A stretch of 64,000 bases of DNA from Flavobacteriales bacterium (GCA_016705545.1 JADIYA010000018.1:35879-99878), one strand, 5' to 3'; shown: positions 46,359-58,227, numbered from the stretch's first letter. Program-made: numbers and translations. Notes: generated by a model not told the origin, from the letters alone.

Positions 46359-49300
46359 TCAGCGGGCCAGCGGCACGCGCAGGGTCACACGCTCAGCACC
46401 ATTGTCCAACCGCACGAACCAGGCCCCATTGGCCAGTTGCGCGCTGGGCAGCACCTGACGGTTAGCGTTCATGCGGCCCGCGTAGGCCATGCGGCCCGTG
46501 GCATCCAGCAACTCAACCGTTACCGCTGCCTTGCCGGTGAAGGCGTGCTCCACCACAATGCCCTGCGGGGTGGCCCATGCGCGGTGCTCGGCCTTCGAGG
46601 CCGCGGCCACCGAGGTGCTCAACTCTACCGTGACCTCGCCGCTCGCGCTGCTGCTGCAAACACCATCGTCCGTGTTGAGCGTCACCGTATAGGTGCCCGC
46701 TGCGGCATAAGCGTGCTGTGGATTCTGCTCGGTGCTCTGGTTGCCATCGCCGAAGCTCCAGGCATAGTTGCCAGTGGTGCTCGTGGCCGTGAACTGCACT
46801 TGCTGGCCAACCACCACCGTGCTGTTGTCTGCAGTGAAAGCGGCGACAGGACCGTTGTTGATGTGCAGCACGAATCGCGCGACAGCAGGGTCGGCTTCAG
46901 CGGCCAAGGTGAAGCTGTATGCGTTGCCGGATGCCAGGCTGGTGATGATGCCTGTCTCCAGGTCCTCCACGGAAATGCAGTTCAGCACCAGGCCGCCCAT
47001 CACGTCAGCGCTGATCGAATAGGTGCCGGTGATCCCCGCATTGACACGGAGCGGGATGCTCAACGCACCATCCAGCGGGCCATGTGCATCAATGGCCACC
47101 TCGGATCCGCCGATGAGCGTGCTCAATTGCGGGGCATCGTCATGCGCGAGGGTGTACTTCAGTACATCCGTGTTATCCAGCCCTGCGCTGCCCGCAAGGA
47201 AGTGGACCACGGCCTCGTCGCGGAAGTCATTCAGGCCGCTGCCGATGCTCAGGCGGATCAGCTCGGGGCTCTCGCCGCCCATGCCGAACATGCCACCGCT
47301 GTTGGTGTTGGCCTTGTCGCTCTCGCTCACCGTGGTGGTCACCCCGGCACCAGTGGCCTTCAGCAGGAAGCCCTGCATGCTCTGGATATAGCGCGTGCCG
47401 CCATTGGTGCTGATGTTGAAGAAACGGTCGTAAGCCGCCGTGTTGCCACTGGCCGGGTTGAAGTAGGTCACGGACTCCAGCACATCGGCGCCGAGGCTCA
47501 TGCTCTCGAAGTCGATCGGACTGGGCAACGGGTTGCTCACCAGGTTCCAGCCGTCAACGGTGGGATTGCCGGTATTGGTGTAGCTCATCGGCAGGGTGAT
47601 CGGCGTGCTCGCGATCACCGGCGCGTTGTTCTGCAGATCCACCAAGAAGGCCGCTGTGTTGATCAGGCCTGAACCGGCCCATACCGCGAAGCCCTGACCG
47701 ATGGTAAGCGGCTGCAGGTTGCTGCTCACACCTTGCAGGCCATCGTTGCTGCCTGCGCCCGTATTGGTCTCATCGTACCAGCGGATGCTCGGCCAGAGGA
47801 TGTTGCTACCAACCGGGTTATCGAAATTGGGGAATTGCGACCCCGGATAACCAGCGGTGATGAAATCGTCCTGCCAGTTGTTCACCGTGCGGCTCTGGAT
47901 GGGGCTGCCCATGAACATCCAGTTCGTGAGGCCCGCAGGACGGTAGCGCTCGATGCGCAGGTTGCCCGTGTAGCTGGCGGTGGGTGAAACCGGACCCAAA
48001 CGACCGGTTTGCGTGGCGCTGCTGGTGAGCGATACCTGGTTGCCCGTGCAGTCGAAGTTGCCGTCGAGCAGATCGAGCGAGCCGCGGATCTGCACGTTGC
48101 CGATTACGGTGCAGCCCACGGTCGCATCCACGGCGAGGTCCCAGAAACTGGTCGTGCTCGCGAAGGTGGCCGTTTGCGCGACAGCACTGCTCATGAGCAA
48201 TGTGCTGTTGTCGTCCGCAGTGAGCGTGCCGTTCACCAGCACATCACCGTTCGTGTTCAGGGTGGTCGATGCATTCAGTGTTAGCGTACCGCCTGCATCG
48301 ATCGTGAGCTCGTCCACGACCACGTTGGCCGATGTATTGGTGACGGTATGGCCGTTCTGCACGAATACTGCGGTCGTTGATGTGAAGGTCGCAGGTCCCG
48401 GTGTGCCTACGGGGAACGCACTCCAGATGGGATCGCTCAGGTTGCCGGAGGACTGGCTGTACCATGCGCAGATGTTCACGTTCAGCGTGGCGTTGCTGCC
48501 CACAGTACTGCAAGGTCCCGCACCATCAGGATCGTCGGTGGTCCACGTCAGCGTAACCAATCCACCCACCTCGGTTGGATCGGGCGTGTACGTGGTGCTC
48601 GCATTGCTCGCATTCGCGAAGCTGCCCAAGCCACCGCTCCAACTTCCCGAACCGTTCGTCGTGGCGCTGATGTTCACCGCCGTGGTTCCGCAGGTCGTGT
48701 ACGGTCCGTTCGCATTGGCCGTGGCCGGCGTGTTCACGTTCAACGTGGCGTTGCTCCCCAGGCTGGTGCAAGGACCCGCTCCGTCTGGATCGTTCGTGGT
48801 CCAGGTCAGCGTCACTGATCCACCCACCTCGGTTGGATCGGGCGTGTACGTGGTGCTCGCATTGCTCGCATTCGCGAAGCTGCCCAAGCCACCGCTCCAA
48901 CTTCCCGAACCGTTCGCCGTGGCGCTGATGTTCACCGCCGTTCCTCCGCACGTTACGTACGGGCCACCAGCGTTGGCAGTGGCCGCCGGGTTCACCGTTA
49001 TGGTCGTCTGGCAGCTATTGCTGCAGCCTGCGATCACGAAACGATAACCCTCATTGGTTGCGCTCCAGGCTGAACCGTTCCGACCGGGCACCACCACGGC
49101 CACCGTACCGGCAGCGTTCTCGATCCCCATCGTACCCGGGGTGATGTTCATGATGCTCGTCGTATGGATCTCAATCGTGTTCGAGGTCTCATAGAGCACA
49201 ATTTGGGTGGTGACCATTGGTGTGAAACCGCTACAGCAATAGTCCACATTTGAATAGGAGACCACCATGGTCCGATTGGGCGCGGACCCCGAGGAGAGAT

Positions 49301-51024
49301 AGGTGATCGTTCCACCTCCGGGTGGGTAGAGGTCGTCCCATGCGGCGGCGATCAAGTTGTTCGGGTCGGTGGCATCCGGAACCACTTGACCTGAACAGCA
49401 ACCGCTGCCGGAAGCTGCATTGAAGGTGACGAACCCGTTCGAAGACACATACAAGTTCGTGTACGTGGTCCCGAAGAAGGTGAAGTTGAATCCAATAGGC
49501 ACGGCGCCCGATACCTGATCGTCGCCGAGCGCAAGTGAGCCACCGCCGGCGGTCGACCGAGGCGCAAATGCGATGCTGTGCACAGAATAATTCGGATCCG
49601 TGTAGTTATAGGTCAAGGTCTGGGTGCCTGCACTCGGGTCGAAGTTGCTTCCCGTGACCCCCGTGCCGCTCCATGTGCCGCCCGCCGGTGAACCCACCAA
49701 AGCGATGTCCGGTCCATCAGAGCAGGCTGGGCCATAGGACCCGCTGTAATACCAGTCGGTGCTACTGAGGATGTGAAAGGCGTGGCCGTCACATTGAGCT
49801 GGAGGTTGCCGGTGGCACCCGAACTGAAATAGCTGCCCACGGTGATGTAGTAAGTCGTTCCTGCTGTCGCGGTCCAACTGGTACCTGCGTAGTTGTTCGT
49901 GCAACCGGCTCCGTTGTCGTCATTACAGGCCACCTGGGTCCAAGGGCCGCTGCACCCGCCGGTGGAGGTGAAGACCGCGATCTCATCGTCGAAGTTGGTC
50001 CACCCGTGCAGGTGATCGCGGTCATCGTTCCGCAGATACCCGTCACGGTCCACCATACGTTCTTGTAGGGCCCATCGCAGCTGCTCGCCGGTGAATCGTC
50101 GGTCGCAAGCGCATTGGCGATCACTGCGCTCGTGTAGGGCAGCGATGCGATCGCGATGGCATTGGAACAGGCATCGTTGGACGGTCCCGTTGGTGCTACA
50201 CACGAAATGGTCGCACTGAAACCAGCACCGGTAAGGGAGACATCAGAAACGAATTGGATGGTCAATGGACCGACGGTGGACGTAAGGGTAGGGATAGCTG
50301 TGCCCATGTTGTACTGACCGAGCAAAGGCGCTCCGGTACCAGTTCCGTTGTATACCCGCACGTAATCGCAGCAGGCTTCACCAGAACTTGCCGTACCCAC
50401 GATCCGCACCATGTTCCCGCCAATACTCGGGTTGATCACGGTATAGCCGTTTTGATTGTCGACGTAATTGCCCGTACCGCCTGGATCACAGATGGTACCG
50501 CTGCAAGTGGTGATGGAGTTGTTGCCAGCGCCGGGTACCGTGTAGGTGCATGTTGCGGCAGGCGCGGATACCAAGCGGATCGTAACCGTCCCATTCACAT
50601 TGCCTGCGGTGGAGCAGCTGTAACGCTGCAGCTTGATGTCTTTGGTACCTGTGACAGCCGGCGCATAATTGATGGATGCCGCTGTCCCGGCACATTCTGG
50701 GCCATTGTCATCGTTGTATCCTTCCGACGCTCCGCCACCTGAAGGGAAGATGGTGATCTGCGTGTCGAAACCACTGCCGCAGTTGTACACCCGGTACACA
50801 GCACCAGCGGTTATACCTGTGACCCGAACGACCTGATTATCGTTCAGGCTCACGCTCGTTACCGTAGCACCCACTATGGTAGGAGCGGCTACGGTCTGGG
50901 CGACCGCTGGGGCACCATAAGCGCACTGTGCGTAAAGGTCATCGGGCGCTAGCAGCCCGAAACAACACGCGACCACCAGTGAAGAAATACGTACCGTCGC
51001 ACGAAGCGTAGAGAACTTCATCAT
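46359..51024 (-). CDS. Giant secreted adhesin-like protein with PKD and T9SS type A sorting domain, frameshifted
   Basis: Extracellular protein of about 1550 residues exported by Sec and then T9SS. From ATG 51024/51021: signal peptide (SSLVVACCFGLLAPDDLYAQ), a CUB-like domain (GEACCDYVRVYNGTGTG), then after shifts near 50,010 and 49,790 a large beta-rich region, two nearly identical Ig-like repeats (48561-48916), a module shared with the neighbour at 51214-55354 (NWQDDFITAGYPGSQFPNFD), a PKD domain (YAWSFGDGNQSTEQNP) and a C-terminal T9SS type A-like domain (VTVELLDATGRMAYAGRM). Probable role: surface adhesion or biofilm matrix; no catalytic motif is seen. Confidence 0.82.
48561..48916 (-). 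repeat. Two identical 98-bp repeats inside the T9SS giant
   Basis: 48561-48658 and 48819-48916 appear identical over 98 bases (258-base period, 86 codons), encoding the GSWSGGLGSFANASNAS part of an Ig-like repeat. Identity at DNA level indicates a recent duplication or gene conversion. Confidence 0.75.
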
Positions 51025-51083
51025 GGAAGAAGGGTTTTGAGGTACGCCCAGGGCAGGGCTCTAAGGGCTTGATCTGAACGGCT

Positions 51084-51091
51084 CGAAAGTA
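51084..51091 (-). promoter_or_regulatory. Candidate -7 element of the first T9SS giant
   Basis: TACTTTCG on the minus strand, about 60 bases before ATG 51024, preceded by a TTGG about 15 bases upstream. One mismatch to TAnnTTTG. Confidence 0.3.
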
Positions 51092-51166
51092 GCTGTTGCC
51101 CGCTTTCCAACCAGTCCCTGTGAATAAACTCTGCACCAAGGCCCTTTGGGTGCGGTACTGAACGCG

Positions 51167-51194
51167 AGCGGCCCCGCCAATTGGCGGGGCCGCT
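51167..51194 (-). terminator. Perfect 28-base palindrome after the second T9SS giant
   Basis: AGCGGCCCCGCCAA at 51167-51180 and its exact complement at 51181-51194 make a 14-bp inverted repeat with no loop bases to spare (about 12 bp after a 4-base loop). It lies 20 bases after the stop at 51214 and upstream of the first giant's promoter. No T-run; terminator or insulator. Confidence 0.65.
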
Positions 51195-51213
51195 CCTTGT
51201 GGTTCGTTGGTTC

Positions 51214-54200
51214 CTAGCGCACAATCACCACCGGGATGGTCCGGCGTGCTTCGTTGTTGCTCACCTGGATGTACCAGATGCCGCTAGCCAGATCGCCTGC
51301 CGGTATGGTCAGACGGCCCGCAGGACCGGCCACTTTCAGCTGGCGGAAGAGTTGGCCGGCCTCGTTGATCAGTTCCAAGGTGCAAGGGCAGCAGATCGCT
51401 GAATCCGTGCTCCACCACCAGATGGTCGCCGTTCAGCCAGGCGCGCATCGTGGGGCTGCTAGCCGCATCGGCCACGCCCGTGCTCAACTCCACGGTAATC
51501 GTGATGGTGCCGGTGCTGGTGCAGAAGCCATTGCTGGCGGTGAGCACCACATCGTAGCTGCCAGGAGCGGCATAGGCGTGCTCAGGTGATTCGTCCACAC
51601 TGGTGCTGCCATCGCCGAAATCCCAGCTGTAGCTGACCGCATCGATGCTGCCATTGATGAAGAGGATGCTCTCACCCACGAACACGTTCAGGCTGGCAGC
51701 ACTGATGGCGGCTACTGGGGCGTTGCCCGAGCCTACCGTCACCTCCGCCTCCAGTGGGCAGCCATTCGCATCGCTGCCGGTTGCGGTGAACACGCCAGCT
51801 TGCGCCGGGCGCTCCAATCCAGTGGCGCCATCGCTCCAGGTCACCTCGTACGGAGCGACACCGCCCACGACGGTGAGCCCGATCATGCCATCCTCGATAT
51901 CCGGGCAGCTTGCATCCACCACCTCGGCCTCGACCTCCAGCACAGCGGGCTGCTCGATCTGGAAGCTGCCGATGAGGTTCGCGCAGCCCATGTAGCCCTC
52001 GATGATCACTTCGTATTCGCCCGCTTGCAGGCCACCGAACGCCACCGCACCAGCGGCCCCATTGATGGACTGAAGGGGCTGGCCCGAGCCGTCGTAAAGG
52101 GTCACATCCGCTTGCCCTTGGGCGAGTTCCAGCTCCATGGAGCCATTGCTCTGACCGTGGCAAAGGGCATCAGTGGCCTGGAGAACCAGCGGAGCGCTGG
52201 CATGGATCAGCAAGCGCGGCGCGCTGGCATCGGCACCGGCATCCATGCTGAAGGTGTAGGTGCTTCCTTCCTCGAGGATGATGATCGAGCCGGTGGCGAG
52301 ATCCTCCAAGCGGATGCAGGTGAGGCCAGCTTCTTCGATGCCGGTCACGGTCACGGTGTAGTCGCCGGTCACCGCGGCATCAACCATCACGGGGATCTCG
52401 ATCTCCGTGGAGAACGCGCCGTACGCGTTGATGGCCACGAGCACGCCATCGGCCATGGTGCCGATCTGGGGCGCCTGCGGATGGCCGAAGACGAACTTGG
52501 GCACATCATCCGTGGTGTATCCAGGCTGGCCGGAGGTGAACACCACCACCGTTTCATCACTGAAGCTGTTCATGGCGCTGGCGATGTGCAGGCGCAGCAG
52601 GTCAGGAGTGCCCTCACTGCCTCCGAAGAAACCACCGGTGTTGCCAGCCACCTTCGCGCTTTCGCTCACGGTGGTGGTCACATTCGAACCAGTGGCCTTC
52701 AAGTAGAAGCCCTGCATGCTCTGGATCGTGTTGGTGCCGCCGTTGGAGCCGGCGCCCAAGCTGATGTCCCATGTGGCCATGTTGCCCGTGGCCGGATCGA
52801 AATAGGTGATGTAGTCCTCCACGTCAGCGCCACGCGCGATCTGATCGAATGCGATCGGGCTGGGCAGCGGATTGCTCACCAGGTTCCAGCCGTCCACGGA
52901 AGGATTGCCGGTATTGGTGTAGGCCATCGGCAATGTGATGGGCGTAGCCGCGATCACGGGCGCATTGTTCTCCAGGTCGATGGTGAATGCCGTGGTGGTG
53001 TCAAGGCTTGTGCCGCACCAGGCTGCAAAGCCTTGCCCAATGAGCAGATCCTGTGTTTGGCTGCTCACGCCCTGCAGGCCGTTGTTCACCGAAGCGCCGG
53101 GGTTGGTCTCGTCGTACCAGCGCACGCTGGGCCAGAGGATGCCGCTGCCGACCGGGTTAGCGAAGTTGGGCGAATGCGAGCCGGGAAAACCGGCCGTGGT
53201 GAAGTCATCCTGCCAATGCGCCACGCGGCGGTTCTGGATGGGGCTGCCCAGCAGGCGCCAATTGGTGGCGCCAGCAGGGATGTAGCGCTCCATGCGCATG
53301 CTGCCGGTGTAGCTCGCTGAACCGCCAACAGGCCCGAGGCGACCCGTATAGGTTGACGTGCTGCGCATGATCACCGGATTGCCCGTGCAGTTGAAGGCGC
53401 CGTTCTGCAGGAGCAGGGTGCCACGCATCTCCACGGTGCCAGTCACGGCGGTACCGCCGGCGGCATTCACCGTGAAGTCCCAGAAGCTGGTGGGGCTGGC
53501 GAGGCTGAGCGTCTTAGCGCCGCTGCCTGCAATGGCGAAGGTGCTGTTGTCATTCGCGGTGAGCGCGCCATTGATGGCTGCACTGGTTCCGTTCACCGTG
53601 AGGCTATTGCTTGCATTGAGAACAAGGGTGCCGCCATTGTCAACGGTGAGGTTGGCCACTTGGGTTGCCAGGTTGTTGGTAACCGTATGCCCGCTCTGGA
53701 TCACCATGTTATTCGCCGACGTGAAAGTCACGGCAGAAGGAGCCGGCAGACCAGCAGGCGAAGTGCTCCAGATCGCATCGCTCACATTGCCCGTGGCTCG
53801 GCTGTAATAGGTGCAGCCCCCTACGGTGACGGTCACGTCAGCGCTTGTGGTGCATCCGTTGCCTGAGTGCGAAGCCGTGACGGTGTAGGTGCTGGTGCTT
53901 GCAGGGCTGGCCGTAACCGTTGCGCCGGTGGTGCCACTGAGTCCGGTTGCGGGGCTCCATGCGTAGCTCACCGTGCTCGTGTAGGTGAAGGTGATCGACC
54001 AGCTCGTCACGGAACCACCATCCAGGTTGGCGTCGTCGCGGATGAGCAATCGCCAAGTCCCGTTGTAATCGCCAGTGAAGAGCGAAAGCGACGGGCTCGC
54101 TTGGGTGAGGGAACCAGGACCGGGAGACGTGGGCCAAGTATCTGGCGTACCGCTGTTGGTGGGCGCATAGATCCCGGAACCGTTCACGGCCTCATCGGCC

Positions 54201-55354
54201 ATGGCCGTTTCGCCATCCATGAATACGTAGGTGTTCGCGGAAATGTCCGTTCCGGCACCGACGTCACTCATCAGGATGACGTTCGTGCCGGTGGCCGATT
54301 GCAGCAGGATGTCAAGGTCATCAGGATAGGTGTGCGTTACGCCATTCAGGGTGACACTCTCCACCGCGACGCCGCTGGTGGGCAATCCGCTCACGGCCAC
54401 GTTCCAAGGGTAAACGGAGCCATCGTTGGCGCCGCTCGTGCTCACCGTGCTGGGTCCGCCGGTGCTGCTGAAGGTGACGCGGGTGGTGGTGGTGCTCGAT
54501 GCTGAGGCTGTCAGGTCCACGCTTCCTCCGTCGCAGATGCTGGCGCTGGGAGGCGTGATGGAGGGCACCGTGGGCAAGCCGCCGGGCACATGGAAGTGGT
54601 CGAAGACCGCGCTTTCGCCAGTGTCGCCATCATGGTTCCACAAGCAGCCGATCACCGGCAAGTTGGTACCCGTGTAAGTGGCATCAACGGCTGAACCGGC
54701 CGAGGTGGATGCCGTCAGCGGATTGCTGAAGCGCGTGTTGCCGTTGTCCCGGTAGAAGAGGCTCCAGGTATTGGTCGATGGCACGTAGGTCACGCGCACA
54801 TCGAGATAGTCGTTGTCGAAGTTGCCGGCTTGGATGATGGTAGTGAGGTTGCCATCGGAATCCAGTCCGCCGTTGTAGCGAACCAGCCTCACGCGGTCCG
54901 TGTTGCCGGTTTCACCGAGCACGACCGCATACCCTTGTCCCGAGGTGAGGGTGCTGCTGGAACCGGCCAGCACCACGGCCATGCCATCATCGCCCCCATC
55001 GAAGCCGCTGAGCTCGCCTTCATTCTCGCTCTGCCTGAAGCTGAAGGCCCAGGTCATGGTGCAGTTGTTCTGGTTCAACGTGGCGTTGTAGGTGCCCGGC
55101 GTATTGCGGGCCACGTATTGCCGGTTGTTGCCGGTACCGGTCCGAGCCAGTACGAGCCGATTGCCGTTGATGGAGGCACCAGCCGCTGCGGTTTCCGTTT
55201 CCGTCCAGCCGCCGCCCACCGTGTTGCTGTTGGCCCGGTTGAAGCGGTCCACCACTTCTTGGGCGATAACAAGTGGGGACGTGGATAGCAGCATGAGCAA
55301 GGCAATGAGCCTAACTCCGAGGCTTCGGAGCGTGATTTCGGCGCGCTGTTTCAT
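51214..55354 (-). CDS. Giant secreted T9SS protein with PKD domain, frameshifted near 3' end
   Basis: Extracellular protein of about 1380 residues. Signal peptide (LGVRLIALLMLLSTSPLVIAQ) from ATG 55354; a concanavalin-like N-terminal domain (DRFNRANSNTVGGGW); a proprotein-convertase P-like domain (LPTSGVAVESVTLNGVTHTY, WRLLIRDDANLDGGSVTSWS); the module shared with its neighbour (HWQDDFTTAGFPGSHSPNF); SprB-type repeats (ATDALCHGQSNGSMEL, VVDASCPDIEDGMIGL); and a PKD domain (SYSWDFGDGSTSVDESP). A shift near 51,385 leads to the T9SS type A-like end (LELINEAGQLFRQLKVAG, GIWYIQVSNNEARRTIPV) and stop TAG at 51214-51216. It is a tandem paralogue of 46359-51024. Confidence 0.85.
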
Positions 55355-55708
55355 GAGAATGGTAGGCTTGCGTTCCATGGTTCGGTCTGCCCGGAGAGTT
55401 GATTCGAGCGGGCCTTCAAACGCGATTGGTGCTCCTCTTGGTTACACAGGAGGTAGGAGGCGCGGCCCTTCCGGATTCTGCTTATGCCTACATTCGCCCC
55501 CGTTCGCCGAAAGGCGCACACGCCCCAAGCGCCCAGCTTTTCCCCGTGACGGGAGTCACGGATGACCTGTCCAGGCGCGATCTCCCAGCGGAGCATTGAA
55601 CGCCGGACCCGATACCCCGGGGCAACCAAATCACCTGAACAGGTGTGATCAAGGTCAATGGCTTGATTGCACCACAACATGCTGGCGCCGAGCATTCGGC
55701 GCATACCT
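55355..55708. other. Intergenic region with hairpins between T9SS gene and helicase
   Basis: About 350 bases between divergent starts. It holds a perfect 7-bp hairpin (CCGTGAC at 55544-55550, GTCACGG at 55555-55561) and a 6-bp inverted repeat (CACCTG at 55632-55637, CAGGTG at 55640-55645) about 65 bases before the helicase ATG. These could be leader or operator structures for the helicase. I see no gene. Confidence 0.4.
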
Positions 55709-57391
55709 ATGGAACGTACCACGTTCAACGACCTGGGGCTCATCGAGCCCATCTTGAAAGCCCTTCACGAAGAAGGCTACACCCATCCCACCCCCATTCA
55801 GCAACAGGCCATCCCGCACCTCACTCAGGGGCGCGACTTGCTCGGCTGCGCGCAAACGGGCACGGGGAAAACTGCGGCCTTCGCCATCCCGATCCTGCAA
55901 GAGCTTCACCAGAAGCCGGCAGCCGGACCCAAGAAGGCCATCCGCGTACTGATCCTCACCCCCACCCGCGAACTGGCCATCCAGATCGGCGAGAGCTTCA
56001 GCTCCTATGGCCGCCATCTGAACCTGAAGCACACCGTGATCTTCGGTGGCGTGGGCCAGAAGCCACAGACCGATGCCCTGCACCGCGGGGTGGATATCGT
56101 GGTGGCCACGCCCGGCCGATTGCTCGACCTCATGGGACAGGGTTATGTCCACTTGAATGGGCTCGAGGTCTTCGTGCTCGACGAAGCCGACCGCATGCTC
56201 GACATGGGCTTCATCCACGACGTGAAGAAGGTGATCGCCAAACTGCCTGCGAAGCGGCAGACGCTCTTCTTCAGCGCCACCATGCCGCCGGAGATCGCCA
56301 AGCTGGCCAACAGCATCCTCACCAATCCGGTGAAGGTGGAAGTGGTGCCGCAGAGCACCACCGCCGACACCATCGATCAGCACCTGCTCTTCGTTGACCG
56401 CACCGACAAGAACAAATTGCTGCTGCACCTCTTGCAGGGCGAAGCCATCCGCGAAGCGCTGATCTTCACCCGCACCAAGCACGGCGCCAACAAGGTGGTC
56501 AAGGTGCTCAACCAGGCCGGCATCGGTGCCGAGGCCATCCACGGCAACAAGAGCCAGAGCGCGCGGCAAAGCGCGCTGAAGAGCTTCAAGGAAGGCAAGT
56601 TGCGTGCGCTGGTGGCCACGGACATCGCAGCGCGCGGCATCGACATCGACGGCCTCACGCACGTGATCAACTTCGACATCCCGAACATCCCCGAGACCTA
56701 CGTGCACCGCATCGGCCGCACCGGTCGCGCCGGCGCCAGCGGCAAGGCCCTCTCCTTCTGCGACCATGAAGAGAAGGAATACCTGCGCGACATCCAGCGC
56801 TTGATCAAGCGCGAGGTGCCGGTGCTCACCGACCACCCCTTCGTGATGACCGGCGGCCCGAAGAAGGCCGAGCCCGAAGTGCGCGAGCCGCGTCAGCCGC
56901 GCGGACCCGGTCGCGGCGGCAACCAGCGCTCGCGCTCCGGCGGCGACCGCAACGAAGGGCGCCCGCAGCGCGCATCGGGCGAGCGCAGCGGCGATCGTCG
57001 CGATGGACAGCGCAGCCCGTCCCCGAATGGAGGCCAGCCCCGTGAGCAGCGCCCGCAACAGGCGCGTTCCAACGAGTCACGCCCTTCCCGCCAATCGACG
57101 GGACGTCCGCAGCACCCGCGCTCGAACGAGCAGCGCAACGACCGTCCGCAACAAGCGCGCAATGGCGAGCGCCGCAACGATCGCGGGCCGCAACGTTCCG
57201 GTGGCAATCGCGACAGCCGTCCGCAAGCGCCGCGCACCGACAACCGTCCGAACGAGAACCGCCAGAGCGCCGGCAAACCCGACTACGCGAAGCTGACCAA
57301 GGAGATCTTCGATGAGGAGAGCACGACGAAAGCTCCGAAGAAGTCCGAGGAAAAAGGATCCGGGATCCTCAAGTGGTTCAAGCGAGGCTGA
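55709..57391 (+). CDS. DEAD-box RNA helicase (RhlE-like)
   Basis: ATP-dependent RNA helicase of about 560 residues. Q motif (GYTHPTPIQQQAIP), motif I AQTGTGKTAAF, Ia PTRELAIQ, motif II LDEADRMLDMGF, SAT, and HRIGRTGRAG are all present. From about residue 385 the tail is an arginine/glycine/asparagine/glutamine-rich low-complexity region with repeated NDRPQQARNGERR-type units, ending in a lysine-rich helix. Such tails bind RNA and favour condensates; RhlE-type helicases act in ribosome assembly and mRNA decay. ATG 55709 (MERTTFNDLGL) begins the Q-motif region. A terminator follows at 57411. Confidence 0.92.
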   Translation: MERTTFNDLGLIEPILKALHEEGYTHPTPIQQQAIPHLTQGRDLLGCAQTGTGKTAAFAIPILQELHQKPAAGPKKAIRVLILTPTRELAIQIGESFSSYGRHLNLKHTVIFGGVGQKPQTDALHRGVDIVVATPGRLLDLMGQGYVHLNGLEVFVLDEADRMLDMGFIHDVKKVIAKLPAKRQTLFFSATMPPEIAKLANSILTNPVKVEVVPQSTTADTIDQHLLFVDRTDKNKLLLHLLQGEAIREALIFTRTKHGANKVVKVLNQAGIGAEAIHGNKSQSARQSALKSFKEGKLRALVATDIAARGIDIDGLTHVINFDIPNIPETYVHRIGRTGRAGASGKALSFCDHEEKEYLRDIQRLIKREVPVLTDHPFVMTGGPKKAEPEVREPRQPRGPGRGGNQRSRSGGDRNEGRPQRASGERSGDRRDGQRSPSPNGGQPREQRPQQARSNESRPSRQSTGRPQHPRSNEQRNDRPQQARNGERRNDRGPQRSGGNRDSRPQAPRTDNRPNENRQSAGKPDYAKLTKEIFDEESTTKAPKKSEEKGSGILKWFKRG

Positions 57392-57410
57392 TCGAACGCA
57401 CTTCATTGAG

Positions 57411-57438
57411 AGAGCCATCCGAGGGGGTGGCTCTTTTC
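57411..57438 (+). terminator. Rho-independent terminator of the helicase gene
   Basis: AGAGCCA at 57411-57417 pairs with TGGCTCT at 57428-57434, with a 10-base loop, and is followed by TTTTCATTT. It lies 20 bases after the stop at 57391. Confidence 0.75.
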
Positions 57439-57561
57439 ATTTCAGGTGCGACGAACAGGAGTGGCTCGTTGTTATAGAGCGCAACGAACAGACCCGGGCT
57501 TCATGCATGCCTCCGCATGACCGAGTGGGTTCGCCTTGAATCCGATGCGCTGCAGATGTCA

Positions 57562-58227
57562 TCATCGCTCGCGTCGCAGCAGTTGCACCAGCGCAGCCAC
57601 GTGCGCCCACAGCACCGCCGGCACCAGTAGCGCCGGGAGCAGCACATAAGGCGTGCGCAGCACCAGCACGTTGGGCTGATCGAAATTCCAGCGTTGCACC
57701 GCTGATGGAATGCTGCCGACGGCCGTGATCACCACGATGGCCAGCAGCACCACGCACACCGCATTCCATGCAATCAGCACCGCGCGGCCCGGCGGACGCT
57801 TGCTCAGCATCCACATCACCATGAGCAACGCCGTGATGCCGCTCATGATGTCGAAATTATGTCCGCTGTACGTCATGCCTCGCGGCGCCAGGCCTGCCTC
57901 GTAACCGCTGTGCAGCACCAGTTCCACCGGGATGCGCAGCACGTGCAGGGCGGTGAGCGAAATGAGCGAGAACCCACCGAGCCAAGCACGTCCTCGGGGA
58001 ATGAGGAGCAACACCAGCAGCGCCAGCAGCACCGGCGCCAGCAACGCAAGCTGCGGCGGTGGGAAAGAAGCGGCATCGGCGTACACCCCGCGTTCGGCCA
58101 GTGAACCATGCACGAGACCCAGGACGAGCATCACCACCAAGAGCACACGGCTACCGCTGGCGGCGTAGGCCCAGAAGAAGCACCACGCGATGGCGAGGTA
58201 GAAGAGGATTTCAGCGCTCGTGCTCAT
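57562..58227 (-). CDS. Multi-pass membrane protein of unknown function
   Basis: Protein of 221 residues with about six or seven hydrophobic helices: EILFYLAIAWCFFWAYAASG, VLLVVMLVLGLVHGSLA, LALLAPVLLALLVLLLIP, then a loop (SGYEAGLAPRGMTYSGHNFD) and MSGITALLMVMWMLS, AVCVVLLAIVVITAVGSI and the C-terminal LLPALLVPAVLWAHVAAL. I do not recognise the family. Transcribed convergently to the helicase. Histidine and aspartate residues in the central loop are notable but no motif is established. Confidence 0.65.
   Translation of the reverse strand: MSTSAEILFYLAIAWCFFWAYAASGSRVLLVVMLVLGLVHGSLAERGVYADAASFPPPQLALLAPVLLALLVLLLIPRGRAWLGGFSLISLTALHVLRIPVELVLHSGYEAGLAPRGMTYSGHNFDIMSGITALLMVMWMLSKRPPGRAVLIAWNAVCVVLLAIVVITAVGSIPSAVQRWNFDQPNVLVLRTPYVLLPALLVPAVLWAHVAALVQLLRRER

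Noticed and set aside
48561..48916. CRISPR array
   Set aside because: Only two 98-bp units that encode protein in frame; no short direct repeats with unique spacers and no cas genes.
51800..53320. Plus-strand 506-codon ORF inside the second T9SS giant
   Set aside because: Composition of a shadow frame and no recognisable motif; minus strand is clearly coding.
55655..57058. 467-codon ORF antisense to the DEAD-box helicase
   Set aside because: Shadow of the helicase coding strand; no domain motif.
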